From Warburgia ugandensis (lineage: Eukaryota > Streptophyta > Magnoliopsida > Canellales > Canellaceae), in contig CP141128.1 in assembly GCA_035236585.1 (NCBI GenBank), positions 30,099,618 to 30,163,617 of the forward strand: DNA of 64,000 nucleotides, in the 5' to 3' direction. Shown here in pieces: positions 13,043-27,582 of this stretch; the first letter of the stretch is position 1; the number at the start of each line of letters is the position of its first letter. The notes beneath the pieces were generated by a model. It made no database searches and was not told the DNA's origin. It saw only the letters and a list, made by a program, of their open reading frames with translations. Both the position numbers and the translations under genes were made by a program.

Positions 13043-16000
13043 CAACCCCAAAAGTCCTCCAAAAATCCTCATAAAATCCCCACGAAATTCTCTTCACTCC
13101 TTGAAAAATTAGATCTAGCTCCTCCCCCAAAAACCCAAAATTTCTAAGAGATAGATCTCTTTTCAACTTGTTTTTCTTTTTAGATTGGAACAAGAGACCT
13201 AAAATCAATTAGGCACTCTGTTCCAGATCTAATTTGATCAATTACATCATCCAAAACTTCCCAACATATCTATTCTACAAAACCCCCAAAGAAATTTCAA
13301 GATCCAACAGTTCAAACAACGGATATTTGTAAGAAAGGTAGATCTTAGGCCATATCTACATCAACAAGGTATTTTTTTAAATTGGGTATATAACTGAGGT
13401 TTTCTCTCCAATCAGGTAGGTGGAAATCCTTTTCATAGATGTTTAGTACTGTTTTATGTAATTTTTATTTTATTGTAATTTATTTTGGTAATAAAAAGGT
13501 AAAAATAAAGTAAACAACAGAACCCTTAATTATGGATGATAGAGTACTCAGATGAAAAATCTGACTACACCAATCAATCCAGAAGGGTCCAAAACCCCTA
13601 GGGTAAAAGTTTCACAAAGATCAGAGACGTTTTGGGCCTTCAATTGAGAGAGGATTGATTGGACGGTCCAGAATGGACTGTCTGATCTTCGGATCTAACG
13701 GTGCCTAAGACGCACACGTGACTCACCATCGGAACGGCACGTGCTCTGAACGTGGAGCATCATTCCAAGTGACATGATGGCGCATCCGTCAAATCCACAA
13801 GTGGACGCGCCAGACGAAAACCCCGTTTGCAAGCGCACAGACGACCAGCGTTTCGCTCGTCCCGTCCGCGTCTATGGACGCTCCTCATAGGTGCTTCGTC
13901 CATTCATCTGAGCAGATGCGCCCAACGACCAGCCTGGTTCGTTCCGCCCAACTAATCTGGGCCGTCCGTTCCTTGGGCCCAGATCAAATCCAGGCCCTAG
14001 GAAGGACTGTGAACTTCCAGCTTCAATTTCGGAGTCATCTGAACTCCAAATTGAGATCAGAAAGAAGCTATGGAAAGTTCGAAACCTCTATTTTCTTATG
14101 AAATGATAAAATAGACATGTTATTAAGTAAAAAATTTCTGTATTAAAGAAATAAGTTTCCAATTACCTAGATTTTCAAGATCTGAGACGATCAGATCTTA
14201 AAAACATGTTTTAATAATGATATACTACTGAAATAAAGTGAGATCTATGGTTAAATTGGATATATGTGAGATATATTAAGGGATCTACCCATTATGGTAG
14301 AAAAACCCTAAAAATACAAAGGGACCCACTTGATCAATGAGATCAAGTGTGATCAAACCCTTGGGATGGAAAGAATAAATGTTGATATGATGAAATTCAA
14401 GGAAATCATGGATGGATTATGACAAAAATAGATCAATATGATCTTTTGACCTTAATAGAGAAAATTCCCTAAATATAACTAAAATACTTAATCAAAGGAA
14501 AAGATCTAAGATCAAATGGTTGGATCATAAGTAAAGGTTTCTAAAAATGTTAATATAATTGGTTTCATAGCATTTTAAATATGATTATGTTATAAAGCAT
14601 GCTAGTATAACATTTAGACTTTAGCATGATATGTGATTTCATTGTTATCATAAGGTGTTAGATTTAATTTAAGTACCTTGCCTCATTATCATTAAATGTT
14701 AAATTAGGTAGTTTTATGCTTTGAATTTATAATTAATTTATGGTTAAATGTTATTAGTAGATTTACTTATTATGAGATAAAGAGCATAAAACATCGAAAA
14801 TGTATTCTAATGAGAAAGTAGAGTTTCATGACACAAATAAGAATAGAGTACTTTGGACTTAATTAGTAAGGGCTATAGTTAGTAGGACAATATAAGGATT
14901 ATCAAGTCCTTGGCCCAAATTAGGAAAAGAATAATAAACCCCATGAATGACATTATAAATATTCATGGACTTAATTAAAATCCACTAGAAAGAGTACTTG
15001 GGGTAAACATGCTTATAGGAACCTTATGAAAGGTTGAGCTATGGTCATTCTAGTGAATGAATAAGCTACCTTCAACCAGCACATTAACTGGTTGAATAAT
15101 AATAATAAGAGCATAAAAGGTTAGTAAAATATCTAACCCTAATAAAAATAGTAAGATAAGGATGATCAAACAAGATCCATTAGATCTTAGATGATCAAGA
15201 ACAATAAGAATAAGAACACTATATTGTACTTAGTATGCATGTTTATTAGTATACTTGTTATAGTTCATTAGATTAGATAATCCAAACCCTTGATCAAAGA
15301 TGATTCAAGGAAGAAAACCAAGATCATCCTCCTTAGGGATGATCCAATAACTTAACTTAGATCAAAGAAGAACTAGATGATAGAAGATTTAGGACCTTGA
15401 TCTTTATCAACATGTGTAGATTGTCAATCAATGGATCTATGAAAGATCAAGATCAAGGAGATGGATATACAAAGACTTAGAGATAGAAAAAAAGTACTTA
15501 GATATGAATGATCTAAAGATCATTCTAAACATCAGATCTAGTGATCAATAGGATGGTTTATAATTTATATATTGACAATACGTATGGATGTACAGATCAT
15601 ATACATCAGTCAGAATCATGGAAGATTTGGGGAAAAGAGATCACTCCTTAAAGGTAGGAGGATTTTATGAATGCATTTACATGAGATATACATGATTGTA
15701 CTCATGATCTTATGTTGACAAGAGTAATGATAATACTTGTACTAAATCTCTTGAAAACCTTATGATCCAACCAAACACATATAAGATGGTTAAGGACTAA
15801 ACCATAAGTGAATAGTGAACTAGAAAATATTTCAGCCCTAAGTAAACAGACACATGGTCTGATATATATGAAATCTATTTTACATACAAGCTTGGAGGCT
15901 TGTGAGTTTGTTTTAATAGGCATAAGCCTAGGGGAATGCTGTTGCTAGAGGAGTTATGAGGGTTTGGCCACCCGCTCCTTGAAATTTGATGATATGATGA

Positions 16001-16537
16001 TACCTTGCCCAATGAGAGGCTAAAAGTCGGGTGGTGGCAATTATGGGAAGGCCACCACTGTGAAAGTCTTGCCCCCACATACGAGCAGTGACATAATATT
16101 TTCCACCGTGGTATCAATGGTGAACAGGGCAGTTATCCGAGCATGCTAGTATGGATCAGACTGCAACATAGCAACCTTTCTAATTATTTTGCACTATGAT
16201 GTATATGAGAATAGGCATAGTGAAATGCCTTATGTTATAGCATAATGAAATGCTAGGTAATTGTATATTACCAATATTTCCCAAGAAGGGAAATTCCCAG
16301 TATAAGATTAGTTGTAATACTCAATTCTCAAAATGAAGAGAATTGATCAGCTTAGTTGGGAATGATATTTGACTACTTTCACAAATTTAACTGGTTTACC
16401 CATGAAGGGTATGTATGTATATAGATATACATAACTTACAAAGTAAAGAGTATGTTTAACGATAATGAGATTATGAAGTATTGGAATTACCTTATCAATT
16501 ATTATGTTTCTTGAATCCCCTACCAAGCATTGCTTGC

Positions 16538-16566
16538 TGAGATATTGTACTTGTTGCAATATCTCA
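16538..16566 (+). other. LTR stem-loop (10-bp arms)
   Basis: Perfect arms TGAGATATTG / CAATATCTCA with a 9-base loop, 406 bp from the LTR 3' end. The sequence differs from the hairpins in the other LTR families but the place is the same. Confidence 0.75.
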
Positions 16567-16972
16567 GATACAGGGAAGGAGAGTTAGAAGCTGAAGACTA
16601 CAGAAGACTTGAAGAAAATAATCTTCAAGGTATACCCTTGAAGACATGTATTTTTCTTTGTTGAGAGTTTTATTGTATGGTGAGCTTGAGTTTTGGATTA
16701 TGTAATTTGGACAAGTATTGTACTAGATTTGGTTGTACTGTGAACCACTGGATGGATCCTGGAGTTTAATAAAAGTATATTCCTTCAATGAAAATTTATT
16801 TTGTACACAAATTGTACTTATGTTATGTATGAAGTGGTGACTTGGGTTTTGAAAACAAGTTCTAAAGAAAAGAATTTTCGCTGCTTTGTTTTGCGAAAAA
16901 ATTTTACACTCTTAAAGGCCCTGCCTTTCAAAATACTTTACAAATCATGTTTCAAAAACTTGGGTCGTCACA

Positions 16973-17491
16973 TCAATGATTCATTAGAGTGGAGGGATTG
17001 AGAGGGAGGTTATCCAGAGAATTCAAGCGGGTTGGTTCAAATGGAAATGTGCATCTAGAGTTATGTGTGATTAGCAGGTGCCACTCAAACTAAAAGAAAA
17101 ATTCTATAGGATGGCCATAAGGCCAGCCATGTTCTATGGATCAGAGTGTTGAGCAGTTAAGGAACATCATGTTTGTAGGATGATCATCGTGGAAATGAGG
17201 ATGTTGAGATCGACTAGTGGAAAGACAAGAAAGGATAGAATTATGAATGAAAAAATTAGAGGAAACTTAGGGGTAGTACTAATTGGTAATAAGATGAGGG
17301 AGATTAGACTTAGATGCAAGTAGAGGATTCTAAAAGGACAAGGGGAAGGCCCAAAAGAACATGGATAGATGTGGTAAGAAAAGATTTAAAAACTTTGGGA
17401 CTAAATGAAGCCATGGTACTTAATAAAGAGGAATGGAAGAATAAGATTCATGTAACTGATCTCTAATTGGTATAAGGACTTGATGATGATG
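16973..17491 (+). pseudogene. RTE-like LINE fragment, right half and 3' tail
   Basis: It continues the fragment of 12191-12434 after the solo LTR. It covers the region downstream of reverse transcriptase, with phrases also seen in the other two copies (for example KLKEKFYRMAIRPAM and the SECWAVKEHH region, here with a stop in place of W). It ends in the LINE's characteristic 3' end, a CTAATTGG..AAGG..CTTGATGATGATGAT tail. Several small deletions and stops show it is long dead. Confidence 0.85.
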
Positions 17492-20400
17492 ATCCTATTG
17501 CTGATTTTATCTAAACATGGGATATTGTTGATTTAACCCTCTGTTAACTGATCTCTAATTGAGTTGATCCTTTCTCAAATCTAAAAGAACCAAATGAATT
17601 TCATCAAATCATTAGACCTTGTTGATTTAATCCTATGTCTTCATCAAATCACTCAATCTCATTGATCTGACTATTGATTTTTATCTAGTCATCAAATCTT
17701 GTTGACCAAACTATTAATATTCATTGAATCATTGAATCATGTTGGTTTTCACCATTAAATTTAATCAAATCATCCAATTTTATTGATCATATTGTCAATT
17801 TTCATAGGATCTCCTTGATCTGACTTTTGATTTTCATCAATTCATGAGATCTCATCAATCCAACCATCAACGTTGATTGTATCATTAGTTCTCATTAATC
17901 TAGAAATTGATTTTGATTTGATCTAGTCAATCCACCATTTAATTTTAAGAGGATTTCATTGACTCAATCATTAATTTTCATCAAACTCATGGGATATCGT
18001 TCATCCAACCACTAATTTTCAATGAATCATCTAATCATGACAATCCATCTATTGATTTACATCAAAGCATCTTATAAACTTTGATCTAAATTATGATTTT
18101 CATCATATCATCTTATCTCATCGATCTAACCAATGATATTCAATAAATCATTTGATCTCATAAATTTTATCAAATATATGGATCTCACATATCTTGACCC
18201 TAACTTTTATCAAATCATTTGATCTTATCAATCTGGTAATCAATTTTCATTAAATCATTGGATCTCATTAATTTGACTATTGATTTTTATTAAATCATTG
18301 GATCTCATCGATTTGAATATTTCTTATCATTAAATCATTAGATTTCACTGCTCTGAAAGTTTAATCAATGTTGAATATCATTGAATTGACCATCAATTTT
18401 AATCCAATTAGTAGTCTCATATTGATTGCTAATTTCATCCACATCTTATTGGTCCAACCCTAGACTTTTATCAAGTCATCAGATATCATCAATTTAATGC
18501 TTGACTTTCATTAAATCACTAATTCTTGTCAATCTAACAAATGATTTTCATCAAATCATTGGATCACATTAATCCAACCATTGATTGTGTTCAGATGATC
18601 AAGTATTATCCATCCAATTATCAATTCTCATCAAATTATCAATTCTCATTGATTCAATAATTAACTTCCACAAAAAATATCAGATCTAGTTGATTTAAAG
18701 CTTCATTTCCATGAAATCTTAGATCTCATTGATCTATCTATTGATTTTTATTAACTTACAAATCATTAGATATCATTGATTCGATCATCAATTTTCATCA
18801 TATCATTACTAATCGATCAAATTATTCATTTTAATCAAATCATCTAATCTTATCAATTAGAAAATTAGTTTTAATCAAAACAGAGGATCTCCTTAATCGA
18901 ATCATCTAATCTTATCAATTCGAAACTTAGTTTTAATCAAAACATAGGATCTCCTCAATCAAATTGTCAATTTTATTGTATTATCAAATTTTGTCTATCT
19001 GACAATTGATTTTCAAAAATCTTTGAATCTTGTTAATTGACTCTTGATTTTTGTTAAACAATGAACTCTAACCCATCCAACCCTTGATTTTAATTAAATC
19101 ATAAGATCTCATCAATCCCACATTTCCTATTCATCAAATCACAATATTTCAATTATCTAACAGTTGATTTTCATTAAATCATTGGATCTGAAGAATCTTT
19201 TCATGATTTTCATCAAATCATTATATCTCAGCAATCCAACTCTTGATTATTTTTTAAATAGCTAATCACATTCATCTGCCTATACATTTTCATCAAATCT
19301 CTTAAGATCCAATTGTTGGTTTTCATCAAATCTAAATAATTTAGCCCTAATTGTCATCAACTTATTATATCTTATTGATTCGATCATTGATTTCATCTAA
19401 TCATTGGATCTCGTAACTAAACGATGACTTTCATCAAGTCATTGGATCTTGTTGATCCGACTCTTGATTTTCATCTAATTATCATATATGTCGTTCTGAC
19501 CATTATTTTGCATCAAATTATCAAGTCTCAATGATCTTACTACTACTTTTAATCAAATCATAATTTGTCAATCAGACATAGATTTTCATCATGTCATTAG
19601 TTCTCTTTGATGCCACACTTGAATTTATTCAAAACATCAGATCTTGTCTATACGATAATCAATTTACATCAAATCATCAGATCTCATAGAAATGATAGTT
19701 GATTTAGATCAAAATTGTATCACATAAATCCAATTGTAGGTTTTGATCAAATCGTTGGATCTAATCCATTTAGCCATCAACTTTCAACAAATTATTAGAT
19801 CTCATTGATCCAATCATTGATTTTCATTAAATCATTTAGTCTTGTCGACCCGAACCTTGATTTTCATCAAATCACTAGATATCATCAATCCACCATACAC
19901 TCTCATCAAGTCATCAGATCCTACTAATTTGACCATTAATTTTTATAAAATCATTGTATCTCATTAATCTAAATGTCAATTTGCATCAAATTATTTTATC
20001 TCGTCAATACAACAATTAATTTTCATTAAATATTCAAATCTAATCAACTCATAGACCCTCATAGATGTGAAGGTCGAACTTAAACAAATGATTGATGCTC
20101 ATCGATCTAATCATCCTTTTTATTAAATTTTATAGATCTGACTACTAACTTTAACTAAATCATCAAAACCTAACAATCTAACAATTTATTTTCATCAAAT
20201 CAACTAATCTCATTGATCCCAACCTTGATTTTTGTTTCCTAGATTTGACCATCATTTTTCATCATATCACTTGATCTCATCAATCTAGCCATCGTTTGCC
20301 ATTAAAATCATTGTATCTCATCCATTTGATCATTACTTTTTATCAAATTATTAGATCTTATTGATTAGACCCTAAGTTTCATCAAATCACTAGATCTCAT

Positions 20401-23400
20401 TGAATGATATTGATCTTACTTTTTATATTTAACAAATTATTAAACCTTGTTGATTTGACCATTGATTTTAACTAAACCACCATATCTCACTAGTCTAAAC
20501 ATTCATTTTTGTCCCATCATTGGATCTCATGAACTTGACCATTAATTTTTATCAAATTGTTCAATCTCATTGATTCAACCAATGATCTCTACGAGTCATC
20601 AAATCTCACCAATCCACCTTTCAATTGTTTTTGCAATTTCTTGAATCATATTGACCCTAAAATCAATTCAAAGGATTGGAGGTGACTCTTCATAAAATTG
20701 AAATAATCAAAGGTGATCCTTTCTCAAATAATAAAAAATGGACGCGATCTATCTTCAAATTTCTAATATTAGAGATTTTTCTTTCTCAAATCAGAGAAGA
20801 TTGAAAGTGATATTATGTTAAACCCCATGAATCAAGTTGATCCTTTCTCAAATTTAAAAGAATAAGTGATCTTGCATCAAATCATTAGATTTTGTTGATC
20901 TAACATCCATCTTCATCAAATGACCCAAACTCGTTGATCAGACAATTGATTTTTATCAAGTCATCGAATCTCCTGATCTAATCATTACTATTCATCAAGT
21001 AATCAAATCACGTTGGTTTTCAAAACATCACTTTATCACGTCCTTGCAAAAATTAATCTTCATCAAATTATGAGATCTCATCAATTTGCTTCATGAAAAT
21101 CATTAAATCACATATCTCATTTTTTTGCTCTTAGATTTTCATCAAATTTGAGGATCTCATTGATTTGACCATTAATTTTAATCAAATCATGCAATCTTGT
21201 TTATTAGATTGTTAATTTCCATCAAATCTTGAAATCTTCTCCTTGGACCTTTGATTTTCATCAACTCATCTAATTTCATCAATCCAACCATCAATTTGAT
21301 CGAATCATCAGATATCATTGATCTAACAATTCATTTTAATTTGATTAAGTTAATGTGCCCTTTAATTTTCATTGGATTTCATCAATTCAATCATCAATTT
21401 TCTTCAAATCATAGGATATCAATGATCCAACCACCAATTTTCATTGAATCATTAGATCTTGTCAATCCATCTGCTGATTTACATCAAGCCATCTTATAAC
21501 ATTCATCTGAATTATTTACCTAATCAGTCCAACCAATGATTTTTAACAAATCATCTAATCTCATTCATCTATCTATCAATTTTATTTTTCAATTATAGGA
21601 TCTCACCAATCTTATAAAAAAACTTTCAAATTATTTGATAATTCATTATAATTAAATCATTAGATATTGTTAATCTTGCTATAAATTTTATCAAATTATC
21701 AGATCTCACTTATCTAACCTTTAACTTTCATCAAAACATTTAATCTTGTCAATCGATAGTCTATTTTTATTGAATAATTGAAATTCATTAATTTGTTTAT
21801 TGATTTTCATAAAATCATTGTATTTCATTGATCTATTTCTTATCATCAAGTCAATAAATCTCACCACTCTTAAAGTATATTTAATCAAATAATTAGATCT
21901 CGTTGAACTAACCATCAATTTTTATTGAATCAGCTTGGTCTTGTACTGAATGTTGATTTTCCTTAAATCATGTAGTTCTCGTTGGTTCAACCCTTAATTT
22001 TTAAAATCATCAGAACACTTCAATTTAATGGTTGATTTTCACCAAATCATTGATCTCGTCAATATACCTAATGATTTCATCAAATCATTGGTCTCATTGA
22101 TCCAACCATTGAATTTGTTCAAATGATTAATTTCTGATCCATCAAACAATCAATTTTAATCAAATTATTAATGTCATCGATTCGTTAATTAATTTCCATA
22201 AAAACTATTGGATGTCATTCATGTAAATCATCATGAAATCATTCGATCTCATTGATTAATCAATTTATTTTTATCAAATTATAAATCATTGGATATTATT
22301 GATCTAATTGTCAATGTCCATTATATCATTAGATCCCATTAATCAAACTATTTGTTTTCCCTAAAACATCAAAATATTTTGAAATGTGGTTGTAATCAAA
22401 ACATAGGATCTTGGTAATCTAATAGGAATTTTTTTGTATCATAAGATCTTGTCGATCTAACCATTGGTTTTTGTAAAATCTTTAAATCTTGTTGATTGAC
22501 CATTGATTTTTGTCAAATGATCAAATCTACCAGTCCCTTTGCTTTTCATCAAATAATTAGATCATCAATCTCACATTTCCTATTCATTAAATCATAGTAT
22601 TGCAATTATCTAACTATTGATTTTCATTAAATCATAGTATTGCAATTATCTAACTATTGATTTTCATTAAATCATTGGTTCTAGAGAGTATTTTCATTTA
22701 TTTTTGTCAAATCATTGCATATCGGCAATCCAACAGTTACTTTCACTAAATCACTAATTCTCATTGATCTACCAATACATTTTCACCAAATCTCTTAGAT
22801 TTGACTCTTGGATATCATCAAATCTCCATAATTTAAGCCTTAATTTTCATCAAATTATTAGATATCGTTGATTTCATGTAATCATTGGATCTAATAACCG
22901 ACCCTTGATTTTCATCCATTAATCAAATATGTTGATTCAACCATTAATTTACATCAAATCATCTAGTCTTAATGATCCAACTACTCATTTTAATCAAATC
23001 ATAGGAGTTTGTCTCTCAGGAATTTGATTTTCATCATGTCATAGGAATTCTTTGATCCCACACTTGAAATTATTCAAAATATCAAATCTTGTCAATCTGA
23101 TAATCAATTTATATCAAATCATCATATCTCATTGACTTAACAATTGATTTTGTTCAACTCATTTGATCACATAAATCGAATTGTCAATTTTCATCAGATC
23201 ATTAGACCTTGTCTATCCAATCATCAACTTTAACAAATTATCAAATATCTTTAATCCAATCATTGATTTTCAGCAAATCATTGAATCTCATAAATTTGAA
23301 CCTTGATTTTCATCAAATTACTAGATCTTATTAGTCCACCATACTTTGATTTTTGTCATATAGAATTGACCATCAATTTTCATCATATCACTAGATCTTG

Positions 23401-24351
23401 TTAATTCAACCATTAGTTGTCATTTCATTGGATCTCATTGATCCAATTGTTACTTTTATCAAATCATTAATTCTTAATGATCAACCATAATTTTCATCAA
23501 ATAATCAAATCTTATTAGTTTAGACCATTGATTTTCATACTATCATATTAGTTTTGACCATAATTTTCATCAAATAATGATCAACCATAATTTGATTGTT
23601 GATCTTTATCTAAGCTTTAGATCTCATCCATCCAATTATTAGTTTTCATCAAATCATTAGATGTCATTGATCTACTATTTACATTGTACCAAATCATTAA
23701 ATCTCATTAAATCTACCATTGATTTTAAGTAAGCCACCATATCTCATTGATCAAACTGTTCATTTTTGTCACAACATTGATTTTGTCACATCATTGATCT
23801 GATCATTTTCTTATTGATCAGATTATCCATTTCCATTGTATCATTGGATCTCTTCAATTTGACCATTGATTTTATCGACTCATTGAATTTCGTCAATCCA
23901 ACCATCTATTTTGATCAAACCATTAGATTCCATTGATCTAATAATTGATTTTGATTTGATCTAGTTAATTTGCAGTCTAATTTTTATTGAATTTCATCAA
24001 TTTGATTATTAATGTTTACCAAATCGTTAGATATTGTCGATCCACCACCAATTGTCATTGAATCATTAGATCTTGTTAATACATCTTTTGATTTATATAA
24101 AATCATCTTATAACATTAATCCAAATCATGATTTTTATTATATCTTTTTATCTTATTGATCCAACCAATGGTTTTCAACAAATCATCTAATCTCATCCAT
24201 ATGTCCAACAAATTTTCTCAAATTATCAGATCTCACTACTCCTATAAATTTTTTTCAAATTACCTTATAATTCATTGTAATTAAAATACTCAATATCATC
24301 TATCTAGTCATAAATTTAATCAAATAATTGGATCTCACTTATTTAAACTTT
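17492..24351. repeat. Degenerate ~40-bp satellite, block 2
   Basis: Same orientation and unit as block 1, over 6.9 kb. Landmarks recur at long range: CACATAAATCC at 19721 and 23168, and the CTTTGAT..CACACTTG phrase at about 19605 and 23049, giving a higher-order spacing of about 3.45 kb. The CTTTCTCAAAT landmark occurs at about 17555 and 20665. A local 45-bp duplication is seen at about 22575-22670. Open frames such as 21251-21499 and 21721-21918 are satellite read-through, not genes. The block stops at the target-site duplication of the gypsy element. Confidence 0.85.
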
Positions 24352-24944
24352 GACTTTGTTTGTTATTCACAAGTGCATGGGCTATTGTAGTATGGTTTGT
24401 GCAAGTATAGGTCGAGCCTATGGGAACTCAACTTAAAAAGTGGAAGTCTAAATAAAATTTAATTGCATAAATTTACAAAAATTAAAGAAATTAAATAACA
24501 ATGCGCTTAAAAACTCAGATTTACTAATTAATTGAATAGTACACAGTTCTAAATTTAAATTAAAAGAATTAAATAATAAAACAAACTAAATTCAACTTTC
24601 CTAACTTGATCACAAAAGAAATTCTCCATTTCTAAAAAATTAATGATCTGGATCAATGGATTAATTTGAGATTTGGACAGCTTAGATTGACTATCTGGAC
24701 TATGATATAAGATCAAATCCAATAGACTAGATAATAATTGAACTAAGATGAAGATCCGAAAATTGATTTGAAATCTAAAGGGAAAAAAATAAAAAATAAA
24801 ACTGGTCTTGTTGGTTAAAGTCAATTCATTGATTCGTCTAGGCCTTCATCAAACATGGATTAAAATAACAAGTTGAGGGCTTAATTGGGAAAAAGATAAA
24901 ATATTAAAAAGTCAAAATAAGATAAAAGATAAATAAGGATACCA

Positions 24945-27582
24945 TCGTTGTCATCGTTGTCATCATCATCAAGATCTTATCCCAATTAGGGGTCGGCCAC
25001 ATGAATCTTATTTCTCCATTCCATTGTATTAAATACCATGGCTTCATTTAGTCCCAAAGTTTTTAAATCTTTCCTCACCACTTCTATCCACATTCTTTTG
25101 GGCCTTCCCCTTGCCCTTTTAGAACCTTCTACTTGTATTGCCTCACTCCTTCTAACTGGTGCTATTGTTGGCCTCCTTTGAACATGTCCAAACCATCTAA
25201 GTCTAATCTCCCTCATCTTGTTACCTATTGGTGCTACTCCTAAATTTCCTCTAATATTTTTATTTCTAATTCTATCCTTTCTTGTCTTACCACTCATCCA
25301 TTTGAACATCCTCATTTCTGCGACGCTCATCCTATGAGTATGATGTTCCTTAACTGCCCAACACTCTGATCCATAGAGCATGGCCGGTCTTATGGCCATC
25401 CTATAGAATTTTTCTTTTAGTTTGAGTGGCACACGCCAATCACACAAAACTCTAGATGCACATCTCCATTTATTCCAACCCACTTAGATTCTCTGGGTAA
25501 CCTCCCTCTCAATCTTTCCACTCTCATGCAGATGGTCTTTCACAGGGACCTCTTGGTTATCAATCTTGACTGGTGTTCCACTCCTACTCTCCTTGCTAAA
25601 ATTACATTCCATATATTCTGTCTTAGTTCGGCTAATTTTAAATCCTTTCAGATTCTAATGTTTCTCTCCATAACTCTAGCTTTATGTTTACACCCTCCCT
25701 TATCTCATCAAGTAGGACTATATCGTCTACAAATAGCATGCACTAGGGAACCTCCTCATGTAGATGTTTTGTTAACTCATCGATAACCAATATGAAAAAG
25801 TATGGGCTCAATGCCAATCCTTGGTGCAATCCTACAGTGACAGGGAAATCGCCAGTCATGCCACTAGTGGTCTTAACATTTGTTACCGCTCCCTCATACA
25901 TATATTTAATTATGTCTATATACCCCTGAGAAACCCCCTTATCACCCAACACCCTCCATATTAACTCTCTAGGGACTCTATCATAAGCTTTCTCTAAGTC
26001 GATAAAGACCATGTGGAGGTCTTTCCTCCTCTCCCTATATTTCTCTACTAATTGTCTTAATAAGAAAATAGCTTCCATGGTAGACCTCCTAGGCATGAAA
26101 CCAAACTAATTCTCTGATACACTTGTTTCATGTCATAGCCTCTTCTCAATCACTCTTTTAAAAAGTTTCATTGTGTGGCTCATTAGTTTAATCCCTCGAT
26201 AATTAGTGCAGCTCTATATGTCTCCTTTGTTCTTCTAAACTGGTACAATAGAGCTTTTCCTCCACTCATCAGGCATTTTCATTGATTTTATAATCTTGTT
26301 AAACAACTTGGTTCAACCAAACTACCCCAATATCTCCCATATGCTTCCAAACCTCTATTGGGATACCATCAGCCCCATGGCCTTTTCTAATTTCTCCTTT
26401 TTCAAGGCCTCTTTTACTTCAGGTACTTTAATCCGACGTTCATATCTATAATATCCAGTGTTATTTAGATTTATAGTATTTTCAATCCCTATATTCTCAG
26501 AGCCATTGTCATTTAACAATTTTTGAGAGTATGTTTCCCACCTTTGTTTGATCTTATCATCTTTGACTAATACCCTTTGATCATCCTTTCTAATGCACCA
26601 AACATGATCTAAGTCCTTACCCTTATGTTCTCTTACTTTTGCAAGTTTAAAGACATCTTTCTCACCTTCTCTTGTTCCTAGTCTATTATAGAGCTCATCA
26701 TATGCTTTAAGTTTAGCCTCACTTATTATTCTCTTAGCAACCTTTTTAGCATTCTTATATTGTTCATAGTTTTCATTATTTCTAGTCTTCTACCATGCTT
26801 TAAAACGCCTCCATATTTCTTTAATAACCTTTTGCACTATTTCATTCCACCACCATGTTTCCTTTACTAATTGCCTTTTACCTTTAGATACTCCTAAGAC
26901 ATCTTTTGCCACTTTATTAATGGACTCAGCAATATTAATCCATATGGTATTTACTTCTGTTTCATAGTTCTAAATTCCTTCTACCATCAACTTATTTGTG
27001 AATGAGGTTATTTTCTCTCCTTTTAAGTTCCACCACTTAATTTTTGGATACCTATTAAGTTCATTTCCTTTCTTCCATCTTTTGATATGGATATCCATAA
27101 CCATTAACCTATGTTGTGAGGTTAAACTCTCACTGAGTATCACCTTACAATCCTTACATATAGATTGTTCATTATTCCTAAGTAGAAAAAAGTCTATTTG
27201 GCTTTTATGAAGTCCACTTTTAAATGTTATTAAGTGTTCATCCCTCTACTTAAAGAGTGTATTTGCAATGGACAGGTTATATGACAAAGCAAAATAGAGG
27301 ATATTCTCCCCCATCTCATTTTGTTTACCTCTGCCATACCCTCCGTGTAGTCTATCATATCCTTCCTTATCTTCTCCTACATGGCTATTTAAGTCTACTC
27401 CTATAAATAGCCCCTCAGTGTTAGGAATTTCTTGCATGAACCCTCCACATCTTCCCAAAACTGTCTCTTGATTATATCTTGCAACCCTACTTATGGTGCA
27501 TATACACTTATAACATTTATAATCTGCTCTCATAGAACAAGTTTTATTATTATAATTCTATCACTAATTCTTTTAAGTAATT
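24945..27582 (-). mobile_element. RTE-like LINE copy 2, 5'-truncated
   Basis: A minus-strand LINE of 2.64 kb flanked by an 11-bp duplication TAAGGATACCA (24934-24944 and 27583-27593). Its 3' end is on the left, with an impure GAT repeat of the same kind as in the complete copy. It begins inside the endonuclease domain, equivalent to about 43995 of the complete LINE, so it is truncated as LINEs often are. It sits inside the 3' LTR of the gypsy element and is therefore younger than it. Confidence 0.9.
24986..27560 (-). pseudogene. Endonuclease-reverse transcriptase remnant of LINE copy 2
   Basis: Three open pieces survive. 27246-27533 is the endonuclease part (the VDLNSHVGED phrase holds the D-x-N motif). 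25743-26096 is the reverse transcriptase part, with [18 protein letters not shown] carrying the first catalytic aspartate and a GLALSP box. 24986-25483 is the region after reverse transcriptase, with the RLRWFGHVQRRP phrase that is common in RTE-type elements. Between them are stops and frame changes, so no full protein could be made. Family membership is from recognised motifs, not a search. Confidence 0.85.

Larger units (their letters stand above)
12435..16972 (+). mobile_element. Solo LTR, 4.5 kb, TSD TCAAT
   Basis: The insert begins TGTAATAACCCC and ends GGGTCGTCACA. It is flanked on both sides by TCAAT (12430-12434 and 16973-16977), and the LINE reads through cleanly when it is removed. 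There is no internal direct repeat, primer site or polypurine tract, so I read it as one long LTR left by recombination rather than a two-LTR element. It carries a TATA box at 13035, a GC-rich part at about 13690-13990, a hairpin at 16538-16566 and an AATAAA at 16768. A second, truncated copy lies at 48507. Alternatively it could be a large non-autonomous element with unseen LTRs. Confidence 0.8.

Noticed and set aside
8430..24351. The regular short repeats could be taken for a CRISPR array.
   Set aside because: Units are adjacent, strongly diverged and without unique spacers, and the surroundings are plant retrotransposons.
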